From Thalassospira profundimaris (GTDB lineage Bacteria > Pseudomonadota > Alphaproteobacteria > Rhodospirillales > Thalassospiraceae): a DNA stretch of 64,000 nucleotides. Each line of letters begins with the position of its first letter. Within the stretch, counting starts at the first letter, position 1. Of the stretch, positions 34,610-43,499 are shown in pieces. Under the pieces are notes generated by a model that saw only the letters and a list, made by a program, of their open reading frames with translations, was not told the origin of the DNA and made no database searches. The stretch covers positions 20,282 through 84,281 of the forward strand of contig NZ_JPWF01000018.1 in the NCBI RefSeq assembly GCF_003326675.1, given 5' to 3'. The position numbers were made by a program, and so were the translations under genes.

Positions 34610-35862
34610 AGATCAAATCCCCAACCGCAGTGATCCCCGGCATTTATCTGGCGCTGTTCTTTGCCTATTTGTTCGGCCCCCTGATCATTATGGTGATCAC
34701 GGCGTTCAATTCGTCCAACTTCCCGCGTGTCTCGCCATGGGAATGCTTTACCACCGACTGGTTTGGCAAACTGGTGGCCGATGACAAACTGATCGAAGGT
34801 CTTGGCAATTCGCTTTTGATCGGTGTCGGTGTGGTCGCCGTTGCCATTCCGATTGGACTGGCCGCCGCCATCATGCTTTCGCAGGTTGGGCCAAGATTGC
34901 GCGCATCCCTTTACACGATCTTTATCGCGCCAATCCTTGTGCCCGGCGTGGTGATCGGTCTTTCGACCCTGATTTTCTGGGATCGGATCGGGACGTTTTT
35001 CAACGCGCCTTATGAAAGCTTTTTCTATGACGGCACGTTTCTGACCATCTTTGGCCAGGTCACCTTCATTGCCGCCTATTCCATGCTGGTGTTTTTATCG
35101 CGTATCCAGCGGTTTGACACCACCCTGACCGAGGCGGCCCTTGATATGGGGGCGACACCGACACAGGCCTTTGTCAAAGTGCTGTTGCCGTTCATGGCCC
35201 CGGCGATTGGTTCGGCAACTGTCCTTGCGTTTCTAGCATCGCTTGAAAATTACAACACCACCGTTTTCACCATCGTTTCAAGCAGCACCTTTACCACGGT
35301 TCTGTCGTCAAAGGTGCGATATGGCCTTGATCCATCAATCTCAGCCGTTGCGGTAATCATCATTTCCATCACTCTGATCGGGGCGATCATTTATGAATGC
35401 CGCAACCGGTATCATTCCAAGGGATGGTCATTGGTGGTTGCCGAACGTCCGGTGCTTAAGGTTGCGACCCATCCGGGATCCGTTGCCGCCGTTCTGGGCC
35501 TTCTGGCAATCGGTGCGGTTCTGTTTATCCAGAACCATGATTCCAGTGCCTGCACCGCGCAAATTCTGGAAGACAAACGCGCCATCCAGCAAAAGCTGAT
35601 GGAACAGCAATCCCTTGATACGCCAGCAGTCACACCGGCCCCGACGACGCCGAAACTGGGCCCGCTTGGCGGGGAAGATACCGGTGGCACAAGTGCCCCA
35701 AGCCCGTTTGGCGGAAATGCTGGCAGCATCTTTAGCCCGGAAAACTTGTCGGGATCGGCAGGCAGCACACCATCAACATCAGATGCCCCGACGTCGCCCC
35801 CATCTTCGGGCGTCGGCGGGATATTTGCCCCGGAGAACCTGACAGGTTCGGGCGCGAATTAG
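34606..35862 (+). CDS. potC: Polyamine-type ABC permease PotC with C-terminal extension
   Basis: Permease partner of PotB. Residues 1-280 form a normal PotC: six helices and the EAA loop EAALDMGATPTQAFVKVLLPFMAP. The protein then continues to 418 residues. A seventh hydrophobic segment (about 290-308, AAVLGLLAIGAVLFI) is followed by a short charged helix with a Cys (SSACTAQILEDKRAI) and a Pro/Ser/Gly-rich tail holding two copies of an IFxPENLxGS motif (35721-35760 and 35816-35855). ATG 34606 has GGGGAGAT upstream. The tail is unusual for PotC, which normally stops near residue 270; no frameshift or gene fusion boundary is visible in the DNA. Confidence 0.92.
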   Translation: MKIKSPTAVIPGIYLALFFAYLFGPLIIMVITAFNSSNFPRVSPWECFTTDWFGKLVADDKLIEGLGNSLLIGVGVVAVAIPIGLAAAIMLSQVGPRLRASLYTIFIAPILVPGVVIGLSTLIFWDRIGTFFNAPYESFFYDGTFLTIFGQVTFIAAYSMLVFLSRIQRFDTTLTEAALDMGATPTQAFVKVLLPFMAPAIGSATVLAFLASLENYNTTVFTIVSSSTFTTVLSSKVRYGLDPSISAVAVIIISITLIGAIIYECRNRYHSKGWSLVVAERPVLKVATHPGSVAAVLGLLAIGAVLFIQNHDSSACTAQILEDKRAIQQKLMEQQSLDTPAVTPAPTTPKLGPLGGEDTGGTSAPSPFGGNAGSIFSPENLSGSAGSTPSTSDAPTSPPSSGVGGIFAPENLTGSGAN

Positions 35863-35891
35863 GGGGCACATTTCCCCCGCACACAAGAACG

Positions 35892-35920
35892 ACAAAGGGC
35901 AGCATCACGCTGCCCTTTGT
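35892..35920. terminator. Hairpin between convergent potC and Rid genes
   Basis: ACAAAGGGCAGC (35892-35903) and GCTGCCCTTTGT (35909-35920), a perfect 12-bp stem with a 5-base loop. A/T-rich arm ends allow termination in both directions, though no long T run follows. Confidence 0.8.
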
Positions 35921-35943
35921 TCATCAGACCAAGATCATTCCGA

Positions 35944-36339
35944 TCAGTTCGGAATAACGGCCGTGCCTTCGATCTCGAGCAATGCTTCGTCTTCGACAAG
36001 GGCACTGACCACGACCATGGTCATGGCCGGGAAATTCTTGCCAAGAACATCGCGGTACGCGCGGCCAACTTCGCGCTGTTTGGCAAGATATTCCTGTTTG
36101 TCGGTGACATACCAGGTCAGGCGGGTCAGATGTTCGGGTTTGCCACCCGCTGCATCAAGAACAGCAGCGATATTTTTAAGCGCCTGTTCCATCTGTCCGA
36201 CAAAATCCTTGGCAACGAAGACCTGATCTTCGTTCCAGCCAATTTGTCCGCCGATATACAGGGTGGCACCTTGTGCAAGCACACCGTTTGCATATCCCTT
36301 GGGCTCTTTCCATCCGTCTGGCTGAACGATTTTATGCAT
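35944..36339 (-). CDS. Rid-family (YjgF/YER057c/UK114) protein without the RidA arginine
   Basis: A 131-residue homotrimer-type protein. Family features include IGGQIGWNE, QALKNIAAVLDAAGG and the C-terminal LLEIEGTAVI. In RidA the Arg of the PAR(S/T) segment (Arg105 in E. coli) binds the carboxylate of imino acids; here the same segment reads FPAMTMVVV, with Met in its place. It therefore belongs to a Rid subgroup unlikely to deaminate 2-imino acids. It is the last gene of the anthranilate operon and overlaps the thioesterase gene by eight bases. A role with an enamine-type CoA intermediate is inferred. Confidence 0.9.
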   Translation of the reverse strand: MHKIVQPDGWKEPKGYANGVLAQGATLYIGGQIGWNEDQVFVAKDFVGQMEQALKNIAAVLDAAGGKPEHLTRLTWYVTDKQEYLAKQREVGRAYRDVLGKNFPAMTMVVVSALVEDEALLEIEGTAVIPN

Positions 36340-36763
36340 TGTTTTCTACCACTTGATTGATTTCTTTTTCGATTTTGGCACGCAAATCATCTGGCCATGC
36401 CACTGACTTTCCGGCCCCTTTTTTGGTAAAGACCAGTGTTACCGTTGTTTTCAGGCGTTGCTCGTCACCTGCGAAAGCTGCAATTTCCAGCTCAAGACTT
36501 GATCGTCCGATCCGCATCGGTTCCAGACGAAATTCCAGCTGATCACCCAACATGCTTGGCGCGGTAAAGGCGATGGTCAGCCCCGCGGTCGGGACTGCTG
36601 CCTGCATCGGACCATGCATGGTCGGAAACCCGCATCCGATGACCGTGTCAAACCATTCCTCGACCGTCGCATTCACCATCTCGAAATAGCGCGGATAAAA
36701 GACAATCCCCGCCGGATCGCAATGTTGAAACAGGACTTTCTGCCGATAGGTGAAAATAGCCAT
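36332..36763 (-). CDS. 4-hydroxybenzoyl-CoA-type thioesterase
   Basis: Hot-dog-fold acyl-CoA thioesterase of 143 residues. The 4HBT active-site segment FQHCDPAGIVFYPRYFEMVN with the catalytic Asp lies at residues 12-31. The frame ends with a charged helix. It is one base from livF and overlaps the Rid gene, so it is in the catabolic operon. It may release CoA from dead-end aromatic CoA thioesters in the 2-aminobenzoyl-CoA route; the true substrate is not evident. Confidence 0.9.
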   Translation of the reverse strand: MAIFTYRQKVLFQHCDPAGIVFYPRYFEMVNATVEEWFDTVIGCGFPTMHGPMQAAVPTAGLTIAFTAPSMLGDQLEFRLEPMRIGRSSLELEIAAFAGDEQRLKTTVTLVFTKKGAGKSVAWPDDLRAKIEKEINQVVENNA

Positions 36764-36764
36764 A

Positions 36765-37454
36765 TCAGACCCCCAGATACCGGTCGGCCAACTCGTCGGT
36801 CAGCTCGTTCACGGCACCAGTCCATGCCGTGACGCCCTTTTCAACGACGACATAGCGATCAGCAACCCCTGAAAGTTCCTTAAGCGACTTGTCGACCACA
36901 AGGATCGTCAGGCCCGACTGTTTAAGCTGATTGATCGCCGCCCAGATTTCCTGACGCACCACGGGGGCAAGCCCCTCGGTTGCTTCATCAAGGATCAACA
37001 AACGCGGATTGGTCATCAATGCGCGCCCGATGGCCAGCATCTGCTGTTCGCCGCCCGAAAGGGTCATGGCCTTTTGATCCCGGCGTTCGGCAAGGCGCGG
37101 GAACAGTTCGGCGACCTTGTCAAAATCCCATTCACCGGGACGGGCCGCAGCGATCAGGTTTTCAGTAACACTTAGACGGGCAAAGCACCGGCGACCTTCG
37201 GGCACCAGACCAAGGCCAAGGCGGGCCGCCTTGTGCGATGGCATCTTTGCAAGGTCGTGACCGGCAAAACGGATCGACCCATCACGATGTTCCATCATGC
37301 GACAGATGGTTTTGATCGTGGTGGTTTTGCCCATGCCGTTACGGCCCATAAGGGCAACCGCTTCGCCCTCATTGAGCGTCAGATCAATGCCAAACAGGGC
37401 CTGCGATGCGCCGTAAAATGCAGTAACGCCACTCAGTTCGAGAAGTGCAGTCAT
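36765..37454 (-). CDS. livF: Branched-chain-type ABC transporter ATPase LivF
   Basis: Second ATPase of a HAAT-family importer, 229 residues. Walker A GRNGMGKTTT, Q-loop, signature LSGGEQQMLAIGRALM, Walker B LLILDEATEGLAP and the LivF ending VEKGVTAWTGAVNEL are present. ATG at 37454 gives the normal N-terminus (MTALLELSGVTAFYG); the frame runs open upstream but has no LivF character. It is one base from livG. Context with tryptophan and anthranilate catabolism suggests aromatic amino acid or aminobenzoate uptake. Confidence 0.94.
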   Translation of the reverse strand: MTALLELSGVTAFYGASQALFGIDLTLNEGEAVALMGRNGMGKTTTIKTICRMMEHRDGSIRFAGHDLAKMPSHKAARLGLGLVPEGRRCFARLSVTENLIAAARPGEWDFDKVAELFPRLAERRDQKAMTLSGGEQQMLAIGRALMTNPRLLILDEATEGLAPVVRQEIWAAINQLKQSGLTILVVDKSLKELSGVADRYVVVEKGVTAWTGAVNELTDELADRYLGV

Positions 37455-37455
37455 A

Positions 37456-38205
37456 TCAGGCTTCCTCCCCGAGATAGGCACGTTTGACATCTTCGTTGCC
37501 ACGGATTTCATCAACCGTACCGGTCGCGATAATCCGGCCATAAACCAGCACCGAAATCCGGTCGGCGAGTGCAAAGACCGCATCCATGTCATGTTCGACC
37601 AGAAGGATCGGGGCCTGTGTACGCAAACCATCAAGGAAGCCGGTCAGACGTTTGGAGCCCTCAGGCCCCATACCGGCCATAGGTTCATCCAGAAGGAACG
37701 CCTTGGGTTCAAGCGCAAGGGCAACCGCCATTTCAAGCTGTCGACGTTCGCCGTGTGAAATATCGGCCGCACGCATCTGCGCACGATCAGCAAGACCAAC
37801 ACGTTCAAGCTGCGCCATCGCCGGTTCGACCAGTGACTTGTCACTCAGAACCGGACGGAAAAAGCGAAACACCTTTCCACTGACCGACTGGCGCGCAAGC
37901 ATCACATTTTGCAGAACCGAGAATTCCGGCATCAGGGATGACACCTGAAACGTTCTGGCAAGTCCCATGCGCGAACGGGCAACCGCATCAAGTTCGTTGA
38001 TCTTCTGACCGTCGAAATGAATGTCACCGCTGTCGGATTTGATTTCGCCCGCGATCTGCTTGATCAGGGTCGATTTCCCGGCCCCGTTCGGACCGATCAG
38101 GGCATGAATTTCGCCTTTGCGAAGATCAAGGGTCACATCATCACTGGCTAGCAGAGAACCGAACTGTTTGGTGATGTTTGACAGCGAAAGAATGGCATCA
38201 GGCAT
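37456..38205 (-). CDS. livG: Branched-chain-type ABC transporter ATPase LivG
   Basis: First ATPase of the same importer, 249 residues. Walker A GPNGAGKSTLIKQ, signature ISHGERRQLEMAVAL, Walker B FLLDEPMAGMGPE, switch His in LLVEHDMDAVFAL. ATG 38205 has GGGGAGCG upstream and overlaps the end of livM by eight bases, indicating coupled translation. Confidence 0.94.
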   Translation of the reverse strand: MPDAILSLSNITKQFGSLLASDDVTLDLRKGEIHALIGPNGAGKSTLIKQIAGEIKSDSGDIHFDGQKINELDAVARSRMGLARTFQVSSLMPEFSVLQNVMLARQSVSGKVFRFFRPVLSDKSLVEPAMAQLERVGLADRAQMRAADISHGERRQLEMAVALALEPKAFLLDEPMAGMGPEGSKRLTGFLDGLRTQAPILLVEHDMDAVFALADRISVLVYGRIIATGTVDEIRGNEDVKRAYLGEEA

Positions 38206-39184
38206 GTTTACGCTCCCCGGCCAGAACACCGACCAAACCACCGCGGGCAAACAGCACCACGATCAGCAACAACACACCAAGCGGGAGCTGCCAGAATTCC
38301 CAGACACTGCCAAGCAGATGTTCAAGGATGATATAAAGTGCCGCACCTGCAAGCGGACCGAACAAACGTCCAACCCCGCCCAGAATGACAAAGATCATGA
38401 TTTCGCCCGACATGTGCCAGGACAGCATTGTCGGACTGACAAAGCGATTAAGATCGGCATAAAGCGCACCGGCAAGGGCCGTAATCATTGCCGAAATCAC
38501 AAAGGCAACCAGACGAATACGGAACGGTGCAATGCCCACCGCGGTCATGCGTTGCGGGTTCTGACGTGCCCCCTGAAGGGCAAGACCAAAGCGCGACCGG
38601 ATCAGTACCGCCGAAAACAGCATCACGATCCCCAGCATTACCGCACAAAGGGCAAAGAAGCTGATCGGATCAAGGGTATTGATCCCCGGGAAGCCGTTGC
38701 GCACATAGATCGACAATCCGTCTTCGCCACCATAGGCCGGCCAGGAAATGGCGAAGTAGTAAATCATCTGTGCGAAGGCCAGCGTGATCATAATGAAATA
38801 GACACCACTGGTCCGAAGCGTGATCGCAGCAATCGCCAATGCGACAAGTGCGGAGACCACAAGGGCAACAATCCAGATTACAATCATCTGGGTCGTGCCT
38901 TCGATCAGGAACGGGCTTTCCATGATCGGTTCATAATTCAGCGCGTGGCTGGCAAGAATGCCTGCGGCATAGCCGCCTATGCCAAAGAACGCCGCATGAC
39001 CGAATGACACAAGGCCACCAAAACCAAGAACAAGGTTAAGCCCCACACCGGCCATGGCGAAGATAGCCACCTTGGTCGCAAGGGTAATGATGAAAGGTTC
39101 ATTCATCCCCATCGCAATGACCGGCACAGCCACAAAGGCAACGGCAATGATGGTGTTGATAAGTGTTTCGCGGTTCATTGTCAT
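38198..39184 (-). CDS. livM: Branched-chain-type ABC permease LivM
   Basis: Inner-membrane permease of 328 residues with about ten hydrophobic segments and the LivM-type motifs GLNLVLGFGGLVSFGHAAFFGIG and the cytoplasmic loop SRFGLALQGARQNPQRMTAVGI. One base separates it from livH. Forms the channel with LivH. Confidence 0.94.
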   Translation of the reverse strand: MTMNRETLINTIIAVAFVAVPVIAMGMNEPFIITLATKVAIFAMAGVGLNLVLGFGGLVSFGHAAFFGIGGYAAGILASHALNYEPIMESPFLIEGTTQMIVIWIVALVVSALVALAIAAITLRTSGVYFIMITLAFAQMIYYFAISWPAYGGEDGLSIYVRNGFPGINTLDPISFFALCAVMLGIVMLFSAVLIRSRFGLALQGARQNPQRMTAVGIAPFRIRLVAFVISAMITALAGALYADLNRFVSPTMLSWHMSGEIMIFVILGGVGRLFGPLAGAALYIILEHLLGSVWEFWQLPLGVLLLIVVLFARGGLVGVLAGERKHA

Positions 39185-39185
39185 A

Positions 39186-40103
39186 TCAGGCTTCCGTCCC
39201 GAACAAACCGCTTGGACGCAGGAACAAAACCAGCGCCATCACGATATAAATCAACATGGATGCAAGTGCCGAGCCGACAGCCGTGGCACTGGACGGGTCA
39301 AGGAAGGTCGCAAAGGCATGCGGCAACAGGAAACGGCCCATCGTGTCGGTAAAGCCGACCAGAAGGGAACCGATCAAAGCCCCCTTGATCGAACCGATCC
39401 CGCCAATGACGATGACAACAAAGGCCAGAATAAGCACCGGCTCGCCCATGCCGACCTGAACCGACTGGGTGGTACCGACAAAGGCACCTGCAAGACCGGC
39501 AAGCGCCGCACCAAGGGCAAAGACAACCGTATAAAGTTGATCAATATTGACCCCGAGGGCCGCAATCATGCCACGATCCGCCTCGCCCGCACGGATGCGG
39601 ACACCCAAACGGGTCTTGCCAATCAAAAGGAACAGGCCCACCGCCACGACAAGACCGGCAATAATGATCGCCAACCGGAAAATCGGATATTCAAGCGCGC
39701 CGGGCAGGACCACCGTCCCGGTCAAAATATCCGGAACGCTGAGGAAAAGCGGGAAGGAACCGAAAATCCAGCGGGTTCCTTCGGAAAAAACCAAAATAAG
39801 GGCAAAAGTCGCCAACACCTGATCAAGATGATCACGGTTATACAAGCGGCGAATAATCAGCATTTCGACCAGCACACCGGCAAGGGCGGCCGCCATCAGG
39901 CTGGCAACAAGACCAAGCCAGAATGAACCGGTCCAGGCAGCAACAGCAGCACAGGCAAATGCACCAACCATATAGAGCGAGCCATGGGCCAGGTTAATCA
40001 GCCCCATCACACCGAAAACAAGCGTCAGTCCGGATGCCATCAAAAACAACATCAATCCCGACTGAAGGCTGTTTAACAGCTGCTCCAGGAAAAGAGAGAA
40101 CAT
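39186..40103 (-). CDS. livH: Branched-chain-type ABC permease LivH
   Basis: Inner-membrane permease of 305 residues with LivH motifs: LTLVFGVMGLINLAHGSLYMVGAF near the N-terminus, TRLGVRIRAGEADRGMIAALG, and VIVIGGIGSIKGALIGSLLVG. ATG 40103 follows GGAG; a GTG at 40121 would add six residues. A GC-rich hairpin separates it from the binding-protein gene upstream. Confidence 0.93.
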   Translation of the reverse strand: MFSLFLEQLLNSLQSGLMLFLMASGLTLVFGVMGLINLAHGSLYMVGAFACAAVAAWTGSFWLGLVASLMAAALAGVLVEMLIIRRLYNRDHLDQVLATFALILVFSEGTRWIFGSFPLFLSVPDILTGTVVLPGALEYPIFRLAIIIAGLVVAVGLFLLIGKTRLGVRIRAGEADRGMIAALGVNIDQLYTVVFALGAALAGLAGAFVGTTQSVQVGMGEPVLILAFVVIVIGGIGSIKGALIGSLLVGFTDTMGRFLLPHAFATFLDPSSATAVGSALASMLIYIVMALVLFLRPSGLFGTEA

Positions 40104-40129
40104 TATTGGAAACTCCGTCACAAGGTGGT

Positions 40130-40162
40130 CGGGGGCCGGTCTTTAACCGGAACCGGCCCCCG
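40130..40162 (-). terminator. Hairpin between livJ-like and livH genes
   Basis: CGGGGGCCGGT (40130-40140) and ACCGGCCCCCG (40152-40162), a perfect 11-bp stem. On the minus strand no U run follows, so it may act as an attenuator or as an mRNA 3' stabiliser for the binding-protein message rather than a full terminator. Confidence 0.65.
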
Positions 40163-40181
40163 CCGTCTTGTCAGCCCGTGA

Positions 40182-41321
40182 TTACATCGAGCATTCCGAC
40201 GCATAGGCATCGGCATGGTCAGAAAGCGCAATACCAACGATTTTGTTGGTCAGAACATCGCCTTCCTTGACGACTTCACGAACATAGATGTCCTGGATCG
40301 GATGCTGGTTCGGACCAAAGACGAACTTGCCGCGTACCGAACTGAAGTCGGCTGCACGAAGCGCATCACGGAAAGCTTCCTTGTCGGAAATGCTTGCCTT
40401 GCCCATTGCCGAAAGCAGCAAATTGGCAGTATCGAAGCCATAAGCAGCATAAAGCGACGGCAGGCGACCATATTCGGCCTGGAAGGTTTCGACGAATGCC
40501 TTGTTGGTGGCATTGTCGATGTCTTTCGACCAGTTCGAGGTATTCTTGAAGCCGATTGCATCATCGCCAACCGCACCAAGGATGCCCTGATCCATCGAGA
40601 ATGCCGGACCGATCAGCGGGATGTTCACACCGGACTGTGCGTACTGTTTCATGAACGCAATGCCCATGCCGCCCGGAAGGAAGAAGAAGACGCTGTCTGC
40701 ACCCGATGCGCGGATCTGGGCGATTTCAGCGGCATAGTCGGTCTGACCAAGCTTGGTGTAAATTTCTTCGGCAACGTCACCCATGAAGAAGCGCTTGAAA
40801 CCGGCAAGGGAATCTTTGCCTGCCGGATAGTTCGGCGCAAGGATGAAGGCGTTTTTGTAACCGGCACTCGAAGCATAGCCACCGGCTGCTTCATGCAGGT
40901 TGTCGTTCTGATAGGAAACGCTGAAATAGTTGGCGTTGCAACCTTTGCCAGCCAGCTGCGACGGTGCCGCGTTAACCGACAGATACAGCTTGTCCTGGGC
41001 AACCGCAGACGGCACAACTGCCATCGCAAGGTTCGACCAGATGATGCCGGTCAGAACGTCTACTTTTTCCTGCTGGATCATTTTGTCTGCAAGCTGAACA
41101 GCAACGTCCGGCTTGCGCTGATCGTCTTCGATGACGACCTGCAGATCCGGATTGTTGGCCTGTTTGACTGCCAACATAAAGCCGTCACGTGCATCGATAC
41201 CAAGGCCCGCACCACCGCCCGAAAGCGTCGTGATCATACCAACCTTGACCGGTTCTGCCTGCGCTGCACCGGCTGCAAACAAAGCAGCAACTGCTGCGAT
41301 GGTTGTCTTCATACCCTTCAT
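40182..41321 (-). CDS. livJ: HAAT-family ABC transporter substrate-binding protein
   Basis: Periplasmic binding protein of 379 residues, signal peptide ending GAAQA-EPVKVG (residue 22). The Leu/Ile/Val-binding-protein fold is recognisable from VGMITTLSGGGAGLGIDARDG, ADKMIQQEKVDVLTGIIWS and the C-terminal FVFGPNQHPIQDIYVREV. First gene of the transporter section. As it sits between uptake genes and tryptophan-degrading enzymes, the ligand is probably tryptophan, kynurenine, anthranilate or a related aromatic, not branched-chain amino acids. The symbol denotes family only. Confidence 0.9.
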   Translation of the reverse strand: MKGMKTTIAAVAALFAAGAAQAEPVKVGMITTLSGGGAGLGIDARDGFMLAVKQANNPDLQVVIEDDQRKPDVAVQLADKMIQQEKVDVLTGIIWSNLAMAVVPSAVAQDKLYLSVNAAPSQLAGKGCNANYFSVSYQNDNLHEAAGGYASSAGYKNAFILAPNYPAGKDSLAGFKRFFMGDVAEEIYTKLGQTDYAAEIAQIRASGADSVFFFLPGGMGIAFMKQYAQSGVNIPLIGPAFSMDQGILGAVGDDAIGFKNTSNWSKDIDNATNKAFVETFQAEYGRLPSLYAAYGFDTANLLLSAMGKASISDKEAFRDALRAADFSSVRGKFVFGPNQHPIQDIYVREVVKEGDVLTNKIVGIALSDHADAYASECSM

Positions 41322-41457
41322 TTAAGCCTCCGTGTTAATACATTCAGTTTTTAGCAACACGTTGATCCCACGACATTTATGTCTTTTTGCGTCGTGGTTC
41401 TTGTGAACCTGATGCCTGCCCCTGATTTTGCAGTATTTGCATCGGGTCCGTCCATCC

Positions 41458-42303
41458 TCAAAGCGCGGTTCGCACCCGCCAGAGTTCCGGAAACAGTTCT
41501 ACTTCCAGCATTTTTTTCAAGTAACTGACACCACCGGTTCCACCGGTCCCGCGTTTGAAACCAATAACGCGTTCGACCGTGGTCACATGGTTAAAGCGCC
41601 AGCGACGGAAGTAATCTTCGAAATCAACCAGCTTTTCAGCCAGTTCATAAAGCGACCAGTGTTTTGCCGGATCGCTGTAAACCTTGTGCCAGGCGGCAAT
41701 CACCGCATCATCAGGCGTATAAGGAGCCGAAACATCGCGGTTCCGAATATGATCGGGAATTTCAATGCCTTCGCCCGCGACAAGATTAAGGGCCTCGTCA
41801 TACAAGCTTGGTGTTGCCAATTCGGCCTTAAGCATTTCCATGATGTCTTCGCGATGCGCATGCGGTCGCAACATGGCCTGATTGCGGTTGCCCAGCATGA
41901 ATTCGATCTGGCGATACTGATAGGACTGGAAACCCGATGACGGGCCAAGCGCATCACGGAACGTCGTGTAATCACTTGGCGTCATGGTACGCAAAACGTC
42001 CCATGCGTTATTAAGCTGTTCAAAAATCCGCGACACACGTGCCAGCATTTTAAAGGCCGGGCGCAAGTCACCACCACGAATGGCCTTGCGTGCCGCGGTG
42101 ATTTCACGGATCGCCAGTTTCATCCACAATTCGGATGTCTGGTGCTGAATGATGAACAGCAATTCATCATGGGCATCCGATTGCGGGTGCTGTGCCGTCA
42201 GGATCGCATCAAGGGACAGATAATCCCCATAGGACATCTGATCGGAGAAATCCGTGCGGGCACCTTCGGTGCTGGGATCATAAGGGGTGGTTGGTTTTGC
42301 CAT
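41458..42303 (-). CDS. kynA: Tryptophan 2,3-dioxygenase
   Basis: Haem enzyme opening the indole ring of L-tryptophan to N-formylkynurenine. The 281-residue protein has the characteristic [28 protein letters not shown] with the distal His, [15 protein letters not shown], and the proximal-His region [19 protein letters not shown] plus [14 protein letters not shown]. Start ATG at 42303. It lies two bases after kynureninase in the same operon; a 136-base gap to the livJ-like gene may contain a further promoter. Confidence 0.97.
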   Translation of the reverse strand: MAKPTTPYDPSTEGARTDFSDQMSYGDYLSLDAILTAQHPQSDAHDELLFIIQHQTSELWMKLAIREITAARKAIRGGDLRPAFKMLARVSRIFEQLNNAWDVLRTMTPSDYTTFRDALGPSSGFQSYQYRQIEFMLGNRNQAMLRPHAHREDIMEMLKAELATPSLYDEALNLVAGEGIEIPDHIRNRDVSAPYTPDDAVIAAWHKVYSDPAKHWSLYELAEKLVDFEDYFRRWRFNHVTTVERVIGFKRGTGGTGGVSYLKKMLEVELFPELWRVRTAL

Positions 42304-42305
42304 GA

Positions 42306-43499
42306 TCAGGTCACCGCATTGCGTTTGTGAAACTCCGGCTTGTCCCAAGCCCTGGTTTCCATGATTTCAGCAAGGATTTTGACCGCACCATCAACATCGG
42401 CATTGTCAATATAAAGCGGGGTAAAGCCAAAGCGGATCACATCGGGTGCACGGAAATCGCCAATCACGCCTCGCGCGATCAATGCCTGCATGACGGCATA
42501 GCCTTGATCAAACTTGAACGACACCTGCGATCCGCGGTTTGCCGCATCACGCGGACTTGCAAGTTCAAGCATCGGGCAGCTTGCCTCGACACCGGCGATG
42601 AACTGTTCACAAAGTTCGATGCTGCGCGCACGGATATCGGCCATTTCAACGCCGTCCCACGCCTTCATTGCTTCTTCCAGAACCGTCATCTGAATGACCG
42701 GCGGCGTACCGACACGCATGCGCGAAACATCGGGTGCCGGGGTGTAATCCGGGTCAAAGGCAAACGGTGCCGCATGACCAAGCCATCCCGAAAGCGCCGG
42801 GCGGGCAACCTTGGCATGATCCGGACGGACATAGATAAAGGCCGGGGCACCGGGACCACCGTTCAGATATTTATAAGTACACCCCACCGCAAAATCTGCG
42901 TTGCAGGCGGTCAGATCAACAGGAACCGCACCAGCCGAATGCGCAAGATCCCAAATCACCAAGGCACCGGCAGCGTGCGCCAGATCGGTAATCCGTTTCA
43001 TGTCATGCATGCGGCCCGTGCGATAATCCACCTGGGTCAGCATCAGCACAGCCAAATCTTCGTTGATCAGGCTTTCGACATCTTCGGGATTTGGGGTTTT
43101 AAGAACATGCCCCTTATCCAGACTTTTGATCAGGCCATCAGCCATATAAAGATCGGTCGGGAAGTTGCCGTTATCAGAAACGACAACCTTGCGATCCGGG
43201 CGCATTTCAAGCGCACTTGCCAAGGCCTGATAGACTTTGATCGACAGGGTATCGCCCATCACGACCGTACCGGGTGCCGCCCCGATCAAACGGGCGACAA
43301 GATTGCCGACGCGTTCGGGTTGCTCCATCCATTTGGCTTCGTTCCAGCCCCGGATAAGCATTTCCCCCCATTCCTTTTCAATCATCTCCTTGGCACGGTT
43401 TGCGGCCGTTTTCGGCAGCACGCCAAGCGAGTTCCCGTCAAGGTAAATGACACCTTCGGGAATATGGAACAGGGATTTGGTGGCGGCAAAGTCGGTCAT
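42306..43499 (-). CDS. kynU: Kynureninase
   Basis: PLP enzyme cleaving kynurenine to anthranilate and alanine. The 397-residue sequence shows [12 protein letters not shown] at the N-terminus, [14 protein letters not shown], and the PLP lysine in [17 protein letters not shown]. It overlaps the CoA ligase gene by four bases (ATGA), which links tryptophan cleavage directly to anthranilate activation. Confidence 0.97.
   Translation of the reverse strand: MTDFAATKSLFHIPEGVIYLDGNSLGVLPKTAANRAKEMIEKEWGEMLIRGWNEAKWMEQPERVGNLVARLIGAAPGTVVMGDTLSIKVYQALASALEMRPDRKVVVSDNGNFPTDLYMADGLIKSLDKGHVLKTPNPEDVESLINEDLAVLMLTQVDYRTGRMHDMKRITDLAHAAGALVIWDLAHSAGAVPVDLTACNADFAVGCTYKYLNGGPGAPAFIYVRPDHAKVARPALSGWLGHAAPFAFDPDYTPAPDVSRMRVGTPPVIQMTVLEEAMKAWDGVEMADIRARSIELCEQFIAGVEASCPMLELASPRDAANRGSQVSFKFDQGYAVMQALIARGVIGDFRAPDVIRFGFTPLYIDNADVDGAVKILAEIMETRAWDKPEFHKRNAVT

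Noticed and set aside
38117..39926. Two long plus-strand ORFs opposite livM and livH
   Set aside because: They are antisense to clear permease genes, are rich in His/Arg/Gln and low in hydrophobic residues, and match no family; typical mirror frames.
40215..41354. 379-codon plus-strand ORF opposite the livJ-like gene
   Set aside because: Mirror frame of a well-supported binding protein with signal peptide; no ribosome site or family features.
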